From positions 1-64,000 of the forward strand of contig NZ_CAKMNW010000004.1 of NCBI RefSeq assembly GCF_927904885.1: 64,000 nucleotides of DNA. The letters run 5' to 3'. Position 1 is the stretch's first letter, and each line of letters starts with the position of its first letter. Positions 8,870-16,623 of this stretch are shown piece after piece. The position numbers and the translations under genes were made by a program. The notes beneath the pieces were generated by a model. It had not been told where the DNA came from. It searched no databases and was given only the letters and a program-made list of their open reading frames with translations. The stretch is from Candidatus Nitrotoga sp. M5. Lineage in GTDB: Bacteria; Pseudomonadota; Gammaproteobacteria; Burkholderiales; Gallionellaceae.

Positions 8870-9825
8870 GATGTGCTCCCGGGCCACGGCAGGGCAACAG
8901 CCGCCAGCTTCGGCGTGTCGAGCTTGGCGTAGATCAGAGTGGTATTGAGCGAGCGGTGGCGGAGCAGGTCGGCGACTTCCTTGAGCGAACTACCGTTCTC
9001 AACCAAACGACAGGCGAAGGCATGGCGCAGCGCGTGCGAACGTGTATGCGTCAGACCGATGCGATGATACGCCCATCGGATCACACCTCGAACCGCACCG
9101 GCAGTCATCGGTCGATCATGATCACCGAGGCGTGGAACGAAGACCGAAAGGCTGGCGGTACGTGGTCTCTCGTTCTGGAGATAGTCCACCAGCGCTTGCC
9201 CGGTTTCCATCGGCAAGGGCAGTACGTCCTGTCGTAGTGACTTGGTACCCCGCAGCGTTACGATGCCGGCAAGCCAGTCGATGTCGCCGATCTTCAGGCT
9301 GGCGATCTCGCACGACCGGAGCCCCATATCCAACGCGCAACGAATGATGGCGTAACCGCGCTTTGGCCAACGAAGATCGTCGGTGAATGAGTTCAGCAGG
9401 CGTTCGATCTCGTCCGGCTTGAGCGCGCGTGGCAATGATGCCAGCTTCCAGTGGACTGGATTCAGAATGACGGCGGTGAGCTTGCCTACCGGATCGCCGC
9501 AGGTCGCCCGATAGCGAAGGTAGCTGCGTAGCGCCGCTGCGAGACGCGATGCGTTGGAAGCCGTCCTGTGCGCCTCCAGTTGGCTGGCAAGGAATTGGCG
9601 AATGTCATCGGGTCGCAGCCGCGATATGTCGACGGCGCGCCTCTTGAACTTCTGTCGCAGCAGCATGCCCGCGACGTAAAGGCGATCCTTGCGCGTACTG
9701 GCCGCCAAACCTCTTACGTCGCGCAGATGTTCATCGTAACGGTGTAGTTCGTCAGCAATGTGTGCCGGGAATGATGCAGATGACCGAGCCTTTGGCGTAG
9801 CCTGGTGCGATGAGATGGGTTTCAT
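8866..9825 (-). CDS. Tyrosine recombinase, first gene of the RIT trio
   Basis: A 319-residue tyrosine recombinase. The start at ATG 9825 is supported by AGGAGG 5 nt upstream; an ATG at 9852 lacks such a site. Catalytic segments are Arg in MGLRSCEIA, SHALRH, LRHRSLNTT and the nucleophile Tyr in IYAKLD. First gene of the overlapping trio; its promoter must lie in the roughly 120 bp before the right terminal repeat. It differs clearly from the other two, as is usual in RIT elements where the three genes belong to separate subfamilies. Confidence 0.9.
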   Translation of the reverse strand: MKPISSHQATPKARSSASFPAHIADELHRYDEHLRDVRGLAASTRKDRLYVAGMLLRQKFKRRAVDISRLRPDDIRQFLASQLEAHRTASNASRLAAALRSYLRYRATCGDPVGKLTAVILNPVHWKLASLPRALKPDEIERLLNSFTDDLRWPKRGYAIIRCALDMGLRSCEIASLKIGDIDWLAGIVTLRGTKSLRQDVLPLPMETGQALVDYLQNERPRTASLSVFVPRLGDHDRPMTAGAVRGVIRWAYHRIGLTHTRSHALRHAFACRLVENGSSLKEVADLLRHRSLNTTLIYAKLDTPKLAAVALPWPGSTS

Positions 9826-9946
9826 AATGACCTCCTGAAGTGGGGCCACCACTTCAGATGATCATTGAAATTATGTCGAGCGTGTCGTTACATCAATCGC
9901 CGAAAACCCAAATTGCACAAGGCTTCCATGCCATGCAGCATCGAAC

Positions 9947-9982
9947 AGTCCACATAATCGAGCGGTCTACATAATCGGCCTT
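9947..9982 (-). repeat. RIT terminal inverted repeat, right
   Basis: Inverse of the left end at 35 of 36 positions. Its outer edge (CGGCCTTT) runs directly into, and overlaps by a few bases, the R3 repeat at 9977-10099, so the RIT appears to have inserted at the edge of that repeat. Confidence 0.85.
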
Positions 9983-10099
9983 TACTGTCGGTGACAGTTA
10001 GACCTGGGAACGACCGGTATGGAATGGTTACCAGCCATAGGCGATGGAATCATTCAGAACGGCTGCTTTCTCGATACGCGACTGCGTACTATCGACACA
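9977..10099 (+). repeat. R3 repeat, left copy (123 bp)
   Basis: This sequence recurs in inverse orientation at 20234-20356 with only a few differences. It includes a perfect 6-bp hairpin (ACTGTC/GACAGT, 9984-9998). Together the two copies flank 10.1 kb holding the integron and the Detocs operon. It has no coding frame and no recognised family name. Confidence 0.75.
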
Positions 10100-10141
10100 T
10101 ACCGGCCATCCGACTTTCCGGAAAGCAGACCTTCAACGTAG

Positions 10142-10217
10142 AGCTAACCGGCGCTGCGCGGCTTTATCGCGCAGCGTCCAGCGACCGAAGGGAGCGCGGT
10201 TGCGCGCCGGGTTAGAC
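10142..10217 (-). other. Integron attC site, cassette 4
   Basis: On the cassette strand this site begins GTCTAAC and ends GTTAGCT, matching the outer RYYYAAC and (less exactly) GTTRRRY core sites. Between them are GC-rich complementary arms. The stop codon of the cassette 4 gene lies inside it, as is common. This is the last cassette of the array. Confidence 0.75.
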
Positions 10218-11009
10218 GGGGTTGTCTGCATGGTTGATGCTATAGACATGACTGTTGCCGGCAATTGTGAATTGTTTTAGCGCTGTCATGGCACGATTGA
10301 TTTCTTGAACCTCTACCGATGCTCCTCCGGTATATGGATTCGCGCTAGCAACTCGCAGGTGTTCGTTGACTAGAAGAAATGCGGAAACTAAGTTAATGGT
10401 GTTGTCCAATGCAGACGGCACGCCGGGATATTCGTCCGGCGATATTAGATGATTGTGCCGGAGTGACTTTGTCGGCCGATCTACGCAATGTCCATGTGCA
10501 AACGTATTTCTCCATGCGACTAGCTTTCTGACAGCCTCAAAGACAGCTTTACCTTTGACTCCAATACTCCCGCTTGCAGCAGAAGCCACAAGCAGCTTTT
10601 CAGCGGGAGACAGCTTTTCGATCGGCTCAGCAATGTCTTTGTGAAGGTTGAAGACACAGAACCGGTTTAGATCGTCTTCAGACTGGATGGCGCTCATGAG
10701 ACACGCCAGCTCCGCCTTTAACTTTATCTTATGCTCCAGAGCCCATAGACCATCGGCAATGTCGGCAAACTCCTCCTGAGCTTCCTCATCGTCGTCGTCT
10801 TGCTCTGGGTATTTTTCAAAATGCTTTTCAAGGCGGGACTCGGTGTCCGCATGGACGGGAATCAATTGGTGCATTAAGCGTTCGAGTTCCTGCAATGCAT
10901 CCGAAAGATGAAATATTGCACCGCTACCCCGCCAATATGGGGGAGGCATTTTCATTGGATCGTCAGGCAGTTGATCCACAGACAGGATTCGTTCTGGCTC
11001 GATACTCAT
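10212..11009 (-). CDS. Integron cassette 4: hypothetical protein with HEPN-like motif
   Basis: A 265-residue soluble protein, apparently helical, of no recognised family. The notable segment is AWRNTFAHGH at about residues 170-180: Arg-Asn-x-Phe-Ala-His is the RNxxxH form of the HEPN ribonuclease motif (family knowledge), so an RNA-cutting or toxin-like role is possible but only inferred. An acidic run (EQDDDDEEAQEEF) lies near residue 70. It lies between attC sites at 11027-11111 and 10142-10217, in the orientation expected for cassette expression, and its stop codon is within the attC. Confidence 0.7.
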   Translation of the reverse strand: MSIEPERILSVDQLPDDPMKMPPPYWRGSGAIFHLSDALQELERLMHQLIPVHADTESRLEKHFEKYPEQDDDDEEAQEEFADIADGLWALEHKIKLKAELACLMSAIQSEDDLNRFCVFNLHKDIAEPIEKLSPAEKLLVASAASGSIGVKGKAVFEAVRKLVAWRNTFAHGHCVDRPTKSLRHNHLISPDEYPGVPSALDNTINLVSAFLLVNEHLRVASANPYTGGASVEVQEINRAMTALKQFTIAGNSHVYSINHADNPV

Positions 11010-11026
11010 TCGTAGTCTAAGACACC

Positions 11027-11111
11027 GTCTAACGCCGCAATAAAAGGCGAGCGTAAGCGAGTCCAGTGCAACTGGCTTTTTGTTGCACGATTTTTAATTG
11101 CCTTGTTAGGT
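11027..11111 (-). other. Integron attC site, cassette 3
   Basis: Cassette-strand ends are ACCTAAC and GTTAGAC, both perfect matches to RYYYAAC/GTTRRRY. The 85-bp length and imperfect internal dyad (CCAGTGCAAC against GTTGCAC) are typical of attC sites. Confidence 0.85.
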
Positions 11112-11450
11112 TTGTGGCCATAATAGATCACCATAACCCCATATGATTGTGCCAATTACTAAAAAGGTATGCGCAACTATAGAAATTCGCTTTCTTTCTT
11201 TAGTTGGTTTTGCCGGCAATGGAACACTAATATCTATTGTTTTGTTAAGAAATTGCGAACGTTGAATATCATCGTATATATGCCCAGAGATACGAAACTC
11301 AACTACCGCAGCAAAGAGAACCACTAGCGCACCTGAGCGGGCAAACCAATTTAAATCACAGAAGTAGATATCCAATATAAATGACACAATTGTGAGTAAA
11401 AGAGCCCCAGCTAAAAGAAACCATTCATTTTTGTAACTACGATGTTTCAT
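11106..11450 (-). CDS. Integron cassette 3: small membrane protein
   Basis: A 114-residue protein with two predicted membrane segments near residues 10-50 (FLLAGALLLTIVSFILDIY and SGALVVLFAAVVEF) and one near the C-terminus (AHTFLVIGTIIWGYGDLLW). Short membrane proteins of this kind are common in chromosomal integron arrays; no function is recognised. Its stop codon lies in the attC at 11027-11111. Confidence 0.7.
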   Translation of the reverse strand: MKHRSYKNEWFLLAGALLLTIVSFILDIYFCDLNWFARSGALVVLFAAVVEFRISGHIYDDIQRSQFLNKTIDISVPLPAKPTKERKRISIVAHTFLVIGTIIWGYGDLLWPQT

Positions 11451-11460
11451 ATATAGGAAA

Positions 11461-11518
11461 ACCTAACGCCCAAGCTCAGCCGGCGGTGAAGCCGGACGGT
11501 TGGAGCGCCTGGTTATGC
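11461..11518 (-). other. Integron attC site, cassette 2 (58 bp)
   Basis: This short attC lies between the start of the cassette 3 gene and the stop of the cassette 2 gene. Outer cores are GCATAAC and GTTAGGT on the cassette strand. The internal arms pair well (CCGGC with GCCGG, and AACGCC with GGCGC-type bases) with the extrahelical mismatches expected for a folded attC. Confidence 0.8.
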
Positions 11519-11538
11519 GCCCTCTACAAACAATACTT

Positions 11539-11994
11539 CTAAAGAAGTGAACATGTTCCTATTTTTATGTGTGGAGTGTCATGCCGTTTCTCTCCTGATG
11601 TTACAACGCTACCAGTTACCACATAGCCAACAGGATATACGAGCTGGAACCGAAGCGAATGTTTATTGAATCTAATTAGCTCCCCATAATTAGTACAGTG
11701 AAGAAATCCCAATTCATTAAACAGTCCACATTTTTTCGGCCCAAAGAAATCGGGTAGTTTTTCAGCTTCGTCTTCGCCAAACTCTAACCATACCCATTCG
11801 CTGTCTTTGCGTTTCAAAATATATTTCTGGTTCTTGACATCAAACTGTGTAGGCCCCCATTTTCCATTGCCACCAATTGTATAACCAGTCGAATAATCTG
11901 GAATGCAATTATATGTACTCACAGGAGTGCTTTCTTCGGCTGTTGATGATGCTATCAGCATGAATCCGATCACAAAAAATACAATTTTCTTCAT
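11539..11994 (-). CDS. Integron cassette 2: secreted hypothetical protein
   Basis: A 151-residue protein with a clear signal peptide (MKKIVFFVIGFMLIASSTAEE), so exported. The mature part has four cysteines (in NCIPDY, KKCGLF, LHCTNY and GTCSLL), which could form two periplasmic disulfides. No family is recognised. It is bounded by attC sites at 12011-12080 and 11461-11518. Confidence 0.7.
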   Translation of the reverse strand: MKKIVFFVIGFMLIASSTAEESTPVSTYNCIPDYSTGYTIGGNGKWGPTQFDVKNQKYILKRKDSEWVWLEFGEDEAEKLPDFFGPKKCGLFNELGFLHCTNYGELIRFNKHSLRFQLVYPVGYVVTGSVVTSGEKRHDTPHIKIGTCSLL

Positions 11995-12010
11995 CCTGGA
12001 CTCCTACAGC

Positions 12011-12080
12011 GCATAAACGTAAAGTTGAGGGGCTGACGCGGGCTGCTTCGCGGCAGTCCAGCTCGAACGTTCGGTTAGCT
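12011..12080 (-). other. Integron attC site, cassette 1
   Basis: Cassette-strand cores are AGCTAAC and GTTTATGC, the latter slightly off consensus. Internal arms around GAGCTGGACTG and CTGAGGGGC-type bases pair imperfectly, with GCTGC/GCGGC near the tip. Placed between the cassette 1 stop and the cassette 2 start. Confidence 0.65.
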
Positions 12081-12090
12081 GTCGTGGTGC

Positions 12091-13416
12091 TCATTTGAGA
12101 AATTTATCGTAGTCAGCCTTCACGCCACTTGGAACACTCGCCGGATCAATCAGCGCAAGGTTTTGTTTAAATCGCTGGCGGCAAGATGGATAGCTACTAA
12201 GACGATGGCCTAATGACGTACTTGGTGAAGATGCTAGGCGAATCATAGTAGCTATTTCGCGGGGTGAGAACGACTTAATAATTTGATCGTAGCTCGTAGC
12301 TGCGGCCCACGAAACGCCATATCTGTTGCCCACATTGCAACAGACGACTACCTGAACAAATGTCTCTTGCACTGTTTCTGGAACTGCGCCTTGTTGTGAG
12401 AGTTCGAGTAAACGCTCAGCAAATGGAGGTTCGTTGTAGAAATTGTTCGTCCCGTTGTGAACATTCCATAGACGCTCGATCGCACGATAGAAAACCGCAT
12501 GTTGCTCAGACTCATTCAGTAATGTGAGAAGCCCTAATTTCTCAAAAAACTGTAGTGACGCAGTATGTCGCTGTTCGTCACCTTTCGCCGCGTACTCGCT
12601 GTGTTTGTTGATGAGGTCAGAACGCAATGCGGCAGTAAATCCGGCCTTTAAAGAATTACATAATTCAAACGCATTAAGTCGCGAAGGCTCTGACGTATTC
12701 GGATCGCAATAGAGACCGTGAATCATTCCCACGAGCATCTGACGCTGTGCGTCATGAGTTTCACCAAGTCTTTGAACCCACACCCCGCACTGATTTGCGT
12801 TGAAGCGTGCGCCCTTGACCGCAGAAATGAATGCACCAATGTCAACGCCCTTCGGAGATGACGCATCAGCGAGCGCATATCGGGTGCAACGATTGAGAAA
12901 AGTAGTGAATTCGCGATCATTTACCGTTCCAAGGGAAGGGTGTGCAGCCGAAAAGTTGTTTCGAACATCGCGACATTGATCGAGAAAGAAAAAACCATCT
13001 TCATTGACGAGATTCAGCTTGAGGCATAGCTCCAACAAGCGGCTGTCTTGAGGTTCTAGCAAATGCTTTTCTTCAAAGTCCGTTTGAATAATTTGGGCAA
13101 CGATTGGCAGGCCAAAGTTTCTTACCTTTGTACGGAGTTGAAGGATTGCAGCATTCCAGATGTAGTTCATCGCGCCATCAAAGAGCCCTGTGCTTACCGC
13201 GACACACATTCTGGCTATTAGCTCACCTCTGAGGGCAACTGGAATATCCCTAAGCTCACGTGGCAAATCGCGCCAAGCGTACTGAATTTCTTCGTCACTT
13301 GCGAGAACGGTACGTGGAATTCCAAGTGCTGTCGTGAGCGCGGCTAGCGACGGTAAAATTGTAGCGGGCAGCGCTGGAAGCAGAGGTTCATGTGGATGTG
13401 GGACTAAGGATGACAA
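12091..13416 (-). CDS. Integron cassette 1: hypothetical protein with HEPN-like motif
   Basis: A 441-residue soluble protein without signal peptide, large for an integron cassette. No family is recognised. The segment DQCRDVRNNFSAAHPS near residues 145-160 fits the HEPN nuclease form Arg-Asn-x(5)-His, and a run of helices surrounds it, so an RNA-targeting function is possible (inference). As the first cassette it sits closest to attI and should be the best expressed. Its start is about 25 bp from the attI recombination point at 13441-13447. Confidence 0.65.
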   Translation of the reverse strand: MSSLVPHPHEPLLPALPATILPSLAALTTALGIPRTVLASDEEIQYAWRDLPRELRDIPVALRGELIARMCVAVSTGLFDGAMNYIWNAAILQLRTKVRNFGLPIVAQIIQTDFEEKHLLEPQDSRLLELCLKLNLVNEDGFFFLDQCRDVRNNFSAAHPSLGTVNDREFTTFLNRCTRYALADASSPKGVDIGAFISAVKGARFNANQCGVWVQRLGETHDAQRQMLVGMIHGLYCDPNTSEPSRLNAFELCNSLKAGFTAALRSDLINKHSEYAAKGDEQRHTASLQFFEKLGLLTLLNESEQHAVFYRAIERLWNVHNGTNNFYNEPPFAERLLELSQQGAVPETVQETFVQVVVCCNVGNRYGVSWAAATSYDQIIKSFSPREIATMIRLASSPSTSLGHRLSSYPSCRQRFKQNLALIDPASVPSGVKADYDKFLK

Positions 13417-13440
13417 GGGTTATCTCCGATTGTTGTAAGA

Positions 13441-13570
13441 CAGCTAACAGTTATTAGACAGACCCACCGGTCTGTACTATTAAAAATAGTGTGGAATGCA
13501 TATTTTCGGTAAGCAATTGATTCATTGAAGTCCCCCGTTTTTATTGTTCCTCATATACATAATAGTACAG
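13441..13570. promoter_or_regulatory. Integron attI and promoter region
   Basis: The recombination core (GTTAGCT on the cassette strand) is at 13441-13447. Just beyond it lies an inverted pair ACAGACC/GGTCTGT at 13458-13475, then a longer-range perfect inverted pair CTGTACTATT (13472-13481) and AATAGTACAG (13561-13570). These could be integrase-binding or regulatory sites. The cassette promoter should be in this 240-bp gap between the divergent integrase and cassette genes, but I cannot pick a convincing -35/-10 pair. Confidence 0.55.
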
Positions 13571-13682
13571 GAAGGGTGGTTTTGTTTAACATTACAAATT
13601 TTAACCACCAACTAAGGAGTTACAGTTATGGGGTCAGCAACAGTTTAATCACCCCCTTCATACCAATACCCCACCACGATTA

Positions 13683-14624
13683 ATGGATCAGATTCATGAG
13701 GTGTGCCGTCGCAGACATCTTAGTAAAAGAACTGAAGAAGCTTACCGCTTCTGGATACGCCAGTTCATCTTCCATTTTGATAAACGTCATCCACGGGAAC
13801 TTCGGGAGGGCGAAGTTGCACGGTTTTTAAACCACTTAGCTGTACAAAGGGAGGTATCCGCGTTTACACAAACACAAGCACTCAACGCACTCGTATTTCT
13901 ATATAGGGATGTGCTGGAAACGCCCCTCGATAAAATGCCCGGCTTCAATCGTATTCAGCAGCACCAGCGCATACCGGTGGTAATGTCCCCTGGTGAGGTT
14001 TCAGCAGTTTTGGCGCAGATGTCTGGCTCGACTGCATTGATGGCACGCTTACTGTTTGGATCAGGGTTGCGTGTTGAGGAATGCTGCACCTTGCGCATCA
14101 AAGATATAGATTTTGCTTCGTCCATCGTCTCGGTTCGCAACGGCAAGGGCGCAAAAGATCGCACCACAGTTCTTCCTGGCAGTTTGAAGGCTGACTTGCA
14201 GGCTCACCTGATACGAATTGCACAATTGCATACCGATGACCGGAACCGAGGTGCAGGATTGGCGCCCTTGCCGGGTGCGCTCGAACGAAAGTATCCGAAA
14301 GCGTCTGAATCACTTGCCTGGCAATTCGTATTCCCTTCAACCGTGTGTCGCCCATGGGGTCAAAGCGGGCGAATGGCCCGTTGGCATGTATCGACTTCAA
14401 CTATCCAAAAAGCGTTCCGGCAAGCCGTGACACGGGCAGGCATCATGAAGCACGCCACGGTTCATACCCTACGTCATTCGTTTGCAACACAGTTGCTCGC
14501 AGCCGGCACCGATATTCGGACGATTCAACTATTGCTCGGTCACCGTAATCTTCAAACCACGATGCTCTATACGCATGTTCTGGAGGTGACGAAGAAAGTC
14601 TCCAGTCCACTTGATGCGTTGTGA
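13683..14624 (+). CDS. intI: Integron integrase
   Basis: A 313-residue tyrosine recombinase. It carries the extra segment unique to integron integrases, ALERKYPKASESLAWQFVFPS-like at about residues 195-215, inserted between conserved boxes. Catalytic positions are Arg in GLRVEECC, HTLRH, LGHRNLQTT and the nucleophile Tyr in MLYTHV. The length is close to family average and the frame is intact, so it may be active. It is divergent from the four cassettes, the classic integron layout. It belongs to a chromosomal type; the class cannot be set by eye. Confidence 0.93.
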   Translation: MDQIHEVCRRRHLSKRTEEAYRFWIRQFIFHFDKRHPRELREGEVARFLNHLAVQREVSAFTQTQALNALVFLYRDVLETPLDKMPGFNRIQQHQRIPVVMSPGEVSAVLAQMSGSTALMARLLFGSGLRVEECCTLRIKDIDFASSIVSVRNGKGAKDRTTVLPGSLKADLQAHLIRIAQLHTDDRNRGAGLAPLPGALERKYPKASESLAWQFVFPSTVCRPWGQSGRMARWHVSTSTIQKAFRQAVTRAGIMKHATVHTLRHSFATQLLAAGTDIRTIQLLLGHRNLQTTMLYTHVLEVTKKVSSPLDAL

Positions 14625-14914
14625 TGCGAAATTGCTTATTTGTGCGCAGTTAAGGATGTGCGCTGAAGATGGTGAAAGCCAGACACTATTGATCATCGGC
14701 GCACTCATACGTATGTCAGCTTTGAAGAATATTCTCGAAGGACTGCAATTGGCACTAAGCGGACTGTGGCGATTTTATGAAAGGACTGCCGGTTCAACCA
14801 GCGGGAATGTCTGCTTCCAACTTTTTAGAATCGTCACTTTTAATCAATGCTGTCCTTCTATTTTCTAGAAAGGCGTTCCGCAACACCTATGAAGGCAAGT
14901 GAAGTACAGCCCAA
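14625..14914. other. Gap between intI and the Detocs operon
   Basis: About 290 bp between the convergent intI and dtcC. It contains AAGCGGACTGTGGCG near 14755-14770, which also occurs immediately outside the right R3 copy (20221-20237, inverse), suggesting a decayed relative of that repeat. No gene is seen. Confidence 0.35.
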
Positions 14915-16156
14915 TTATTCTGCTCGTGCCAATTTTGAGACAGCGAAATCAAAAAGAAAGCGAGCACTGGTATGTGCCGCATATTTATGAAAAATATCAT
15001 TCTTTTTGTCATCTCCAAAATCGCAAACTGATTTTATGGAGATACATTTTGGACGGGGGGCAGTGCAATAGTGTGCTGCTGTGAAAACCGCATAGGATTC
15101 CATCTCAACGCCTATCAAGTTCTTATGTGATTCTTTAACGTCATCCATAAGTTGCGTCGCCTGCAAAACCGAACCGCCGCTGGCCATTGCTTCCACCATT
15201 ACTTTAGGTATATTTTCTGGTTTGTTCCCATCAAACGATTCGTAGATATTTTTTGTCAGGCCAGCTATTTCGGCCACCGCCTTGACTCCGATTCTGAGAA
15301 ATTCGTCAAGACGCCATTGATAAGGAGCTGGGCGAAATTTAAGTCCCTGCTCATCTGGCATCTGCTCCCATTTTCCACTTCCCCAGTCGAAACATGGATC
15401 CGCAACGAGAATGTCGCCTATATTTGTTTTTCCGCGCACTCCAGCACATATCCCCGTCATCGCCAGATACCGCGGTCGAAATGTATTAATGAGCTTGTTG
15501 GCAACCACTGCAGAGGCTGGCATACCCATTTTGGGGGCTGCAACTGCAACCATGTCTAGAACAACATCTCCAGATTTGAAGCTTCCCCTCAAGTAGCGCG
15601 AGTCATCATGGGGCACTTCAACATCTTTCCAGTCAACGTTTAGATTTCGTATACTTTCTAGTTCTACGTCTTCGAGCGCAACAATAATTCCGAGGTCAGT
15701 GTGGTAGCTAAGCCCATCAGTAACATAGGGAGGTGCGTTTTGACCAATCAGATAGGAAATTGCCTGCTTGAGCGGTTCCTTCCAGTGCTGATCGGTATGT
15801 GAGAATTTGACCAGCTTCCAAAGAGGTGACGCAAAATCGGCTGCAGCCATCTCATACCCGTCATCATGGGCGGTCATACCAACGATGTATGACGGCTTAT
15901 TCGCAATCACATTGACACGAATATAAGTAAGCACATCAAGACCGCCTCCCACTTCCGTCCGCTGATCTGCGCGACGTGGAATATTGATATCAAGGATTAG
16001 TAAATCAAACTTATGAGTCTTGATGGCTTGCTTTGCCGCATGCGCATCTGCCACTATGACTATGTCATCAATTTTTAGCAGTGGCACTTCGAGGGCAGCT
16101 GCAACAAGCAGCCTTTTCTTCTCTAGTTCGTCCTCCACTAATAAGATTTTTATCAT
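14915..16156 (-). CDS. dtcC: Detocs effector: receiver domain fused to nucleoside phosphorylase-like ATP-degrading domain
   Basis: A 413-residue two-domain protein. Residues 1-125 form a response-regulator receiver with acidic pocket Glu8-Asp9, phosphoacceptor Asp56 in LLILDINIP, Thr95 and Lys117. Residues from about 150 to 405 are a PNP/MTA-SAH nucleosidase-type domain with TGICAGV, GVEMESYAVF and SVCDFGDD, which carry the purine/ribose-contacting Glu and catalytic Asp of the family. In characterised Detocs systems this effector cleaves ATP to adenine and ribose-5'-triphosphate once phosphorylated, halting phage growth (established knowledge). The start overlaps the dtcB stop as ATGA. All expected residues are present, so it should be functional. 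Confidence 0.88.
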   Translation of the reverse strand: MIKILLVEDELEKKRLLVAAALEVPLLKIDDIVIVADAHAAKQAIKTHKFDLLILDINIPRRADQRTEVGGGLDVLTYIRVNVIANKPSYIVGMTAHDDGYEMAAADFASPLWKLVKFSHTDQHWKEPLKQAISYLIGQNAPPYVTDGLSYHTDLGIIVALEDVELESIRNLNVDWKDVEVPHDDSRYLRGSFKSGDVVLDMVAVAAPKMGMPASAVVANKLINTFRPRYLAMTGICAGVRGKTNIGDILVADPCFDWGSGKWEQMPDEQGLKFRPAPYQWRLDEFLRIGVKAVAEIAGLTKNIYESFDGNKPENIPKVMVEAMASGGSVLQATQLMDDVKESHKNLIGVEMESYAVFTAAHYCTAPRPKCISIKSVCDFGDDKKNDIFHKYAAHTSARFLFDFAVSKLARAE

Positions 16157-16623
16157 TGTTGATCACCGTTACTGGATTGTGCCATCTGAATCAATTTGGT
16201 GAGTTCCTCCTGCCAAGTAGCCTCGCTTTGTCGAAAATAAACGCTTCCAATAAACATCTTTGAGAACTCCCTCTCACAACGAGCATTTATTTCTGAGAAA
16301 CTTATCTCCTCCTCACCCTCACCAAACGTTTCAAGCTGTGTAACTACTATCACCCGAGTGGAAACATTATGGAGCTTGAGTTTTCTCAATAGATCATAGC
16401 CCCCAAGCGGACGGAGTCGGCCTTCTCTCTTGTTGCTTCCCCGATCATAAGTCGGAATCGTCATATCAAGAATGAGCATCTCAGGGGGAGCCGATACTAC
16501 TGCTTGAAGGCCGCTTTTAAAGCTACCCAGAACTTTACTTGTAAAGTCGGGATATCGCTCGGCGAGGAAGGAGATTAAACGGCCTGCTTTGAGTCGGTCA
16601 TCTTCTACAATGTAGACGATCAT
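16153..16623 (-). CDS. dtcB: Detocs stand-alone receiver (phosphate buffer)
   Basis: A 156-residue single receiver domain from ATG 16623, chosen because it overlaps the dtcA stop as ATGA; the frame is open to 16662. Acidic pocket Glu7-Asp8-Asp9, phosphoacceptor Asp53 in LILDMTIP, Thr in VIVVTQ and Lys in FSKMFIG are all present. There is no output domain. In Detocs this protein takes up leaked phosphate from the sensor kinase and prevents false activation of the ATP-degrading effector (established knowledge). The insertion after the phosphorylation site (TYDRGSNKREGRLRPLGG) resembles the matching stretch of the dtcC receiver, consistent with both docking on the same kinase. Confidence 0.85.
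   Translation of the reverse strand: MIVYIVEDDRLKAGRLISFLAERYPDFTSKVLGSFKSGLQAVVSAPPEMLILDMTIPTYDRGSNKREGRLRPLGGYDLLRKLKLHNVSTRVIVVTQLETFGEGEEEISFSEINARCEREFSKMFIGSVYFRQSEATWQEELTKLIQMAQSSNGDQQ

Larger units (their letters stand above)
6765..9982 (-). mobile_element. RIT element (recombinase in trio)
   Basis: Three different tyrosine recombinase genes overlap head to tail in one minus-strand operon, the hallmark of RIT elements. They are bounded by 36-bp terminal inverted repeats at 6787-6822 and 9947-9982 that differ at one base. Each repeat carries two copies of the subsite ATTATGTRGAC. An extra perfect 10-bp hairpin (GGCCTTATGT/ACATAAGGCC, 6765-6792) overlaps the left end, and a further CCACATAATC lies at 6881-6890 next to the last stop codon. 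Confidence 0.85.

Noticed and set aside
7084..9347. Several long plus-strand frames across the RIT genes
   Set aside because: They are shadows of the GC-rich recombinase genes on the other strand; the recombinases carry all catalytic motifs.
14915..16156. Reading the receiver-nucleosidase gene as a metabolic MTA/SAH nucleosidase
   Set aside because: The fused receiver domain and the coupled kinase and receiver genes fit Detocs, not methionine salvage.
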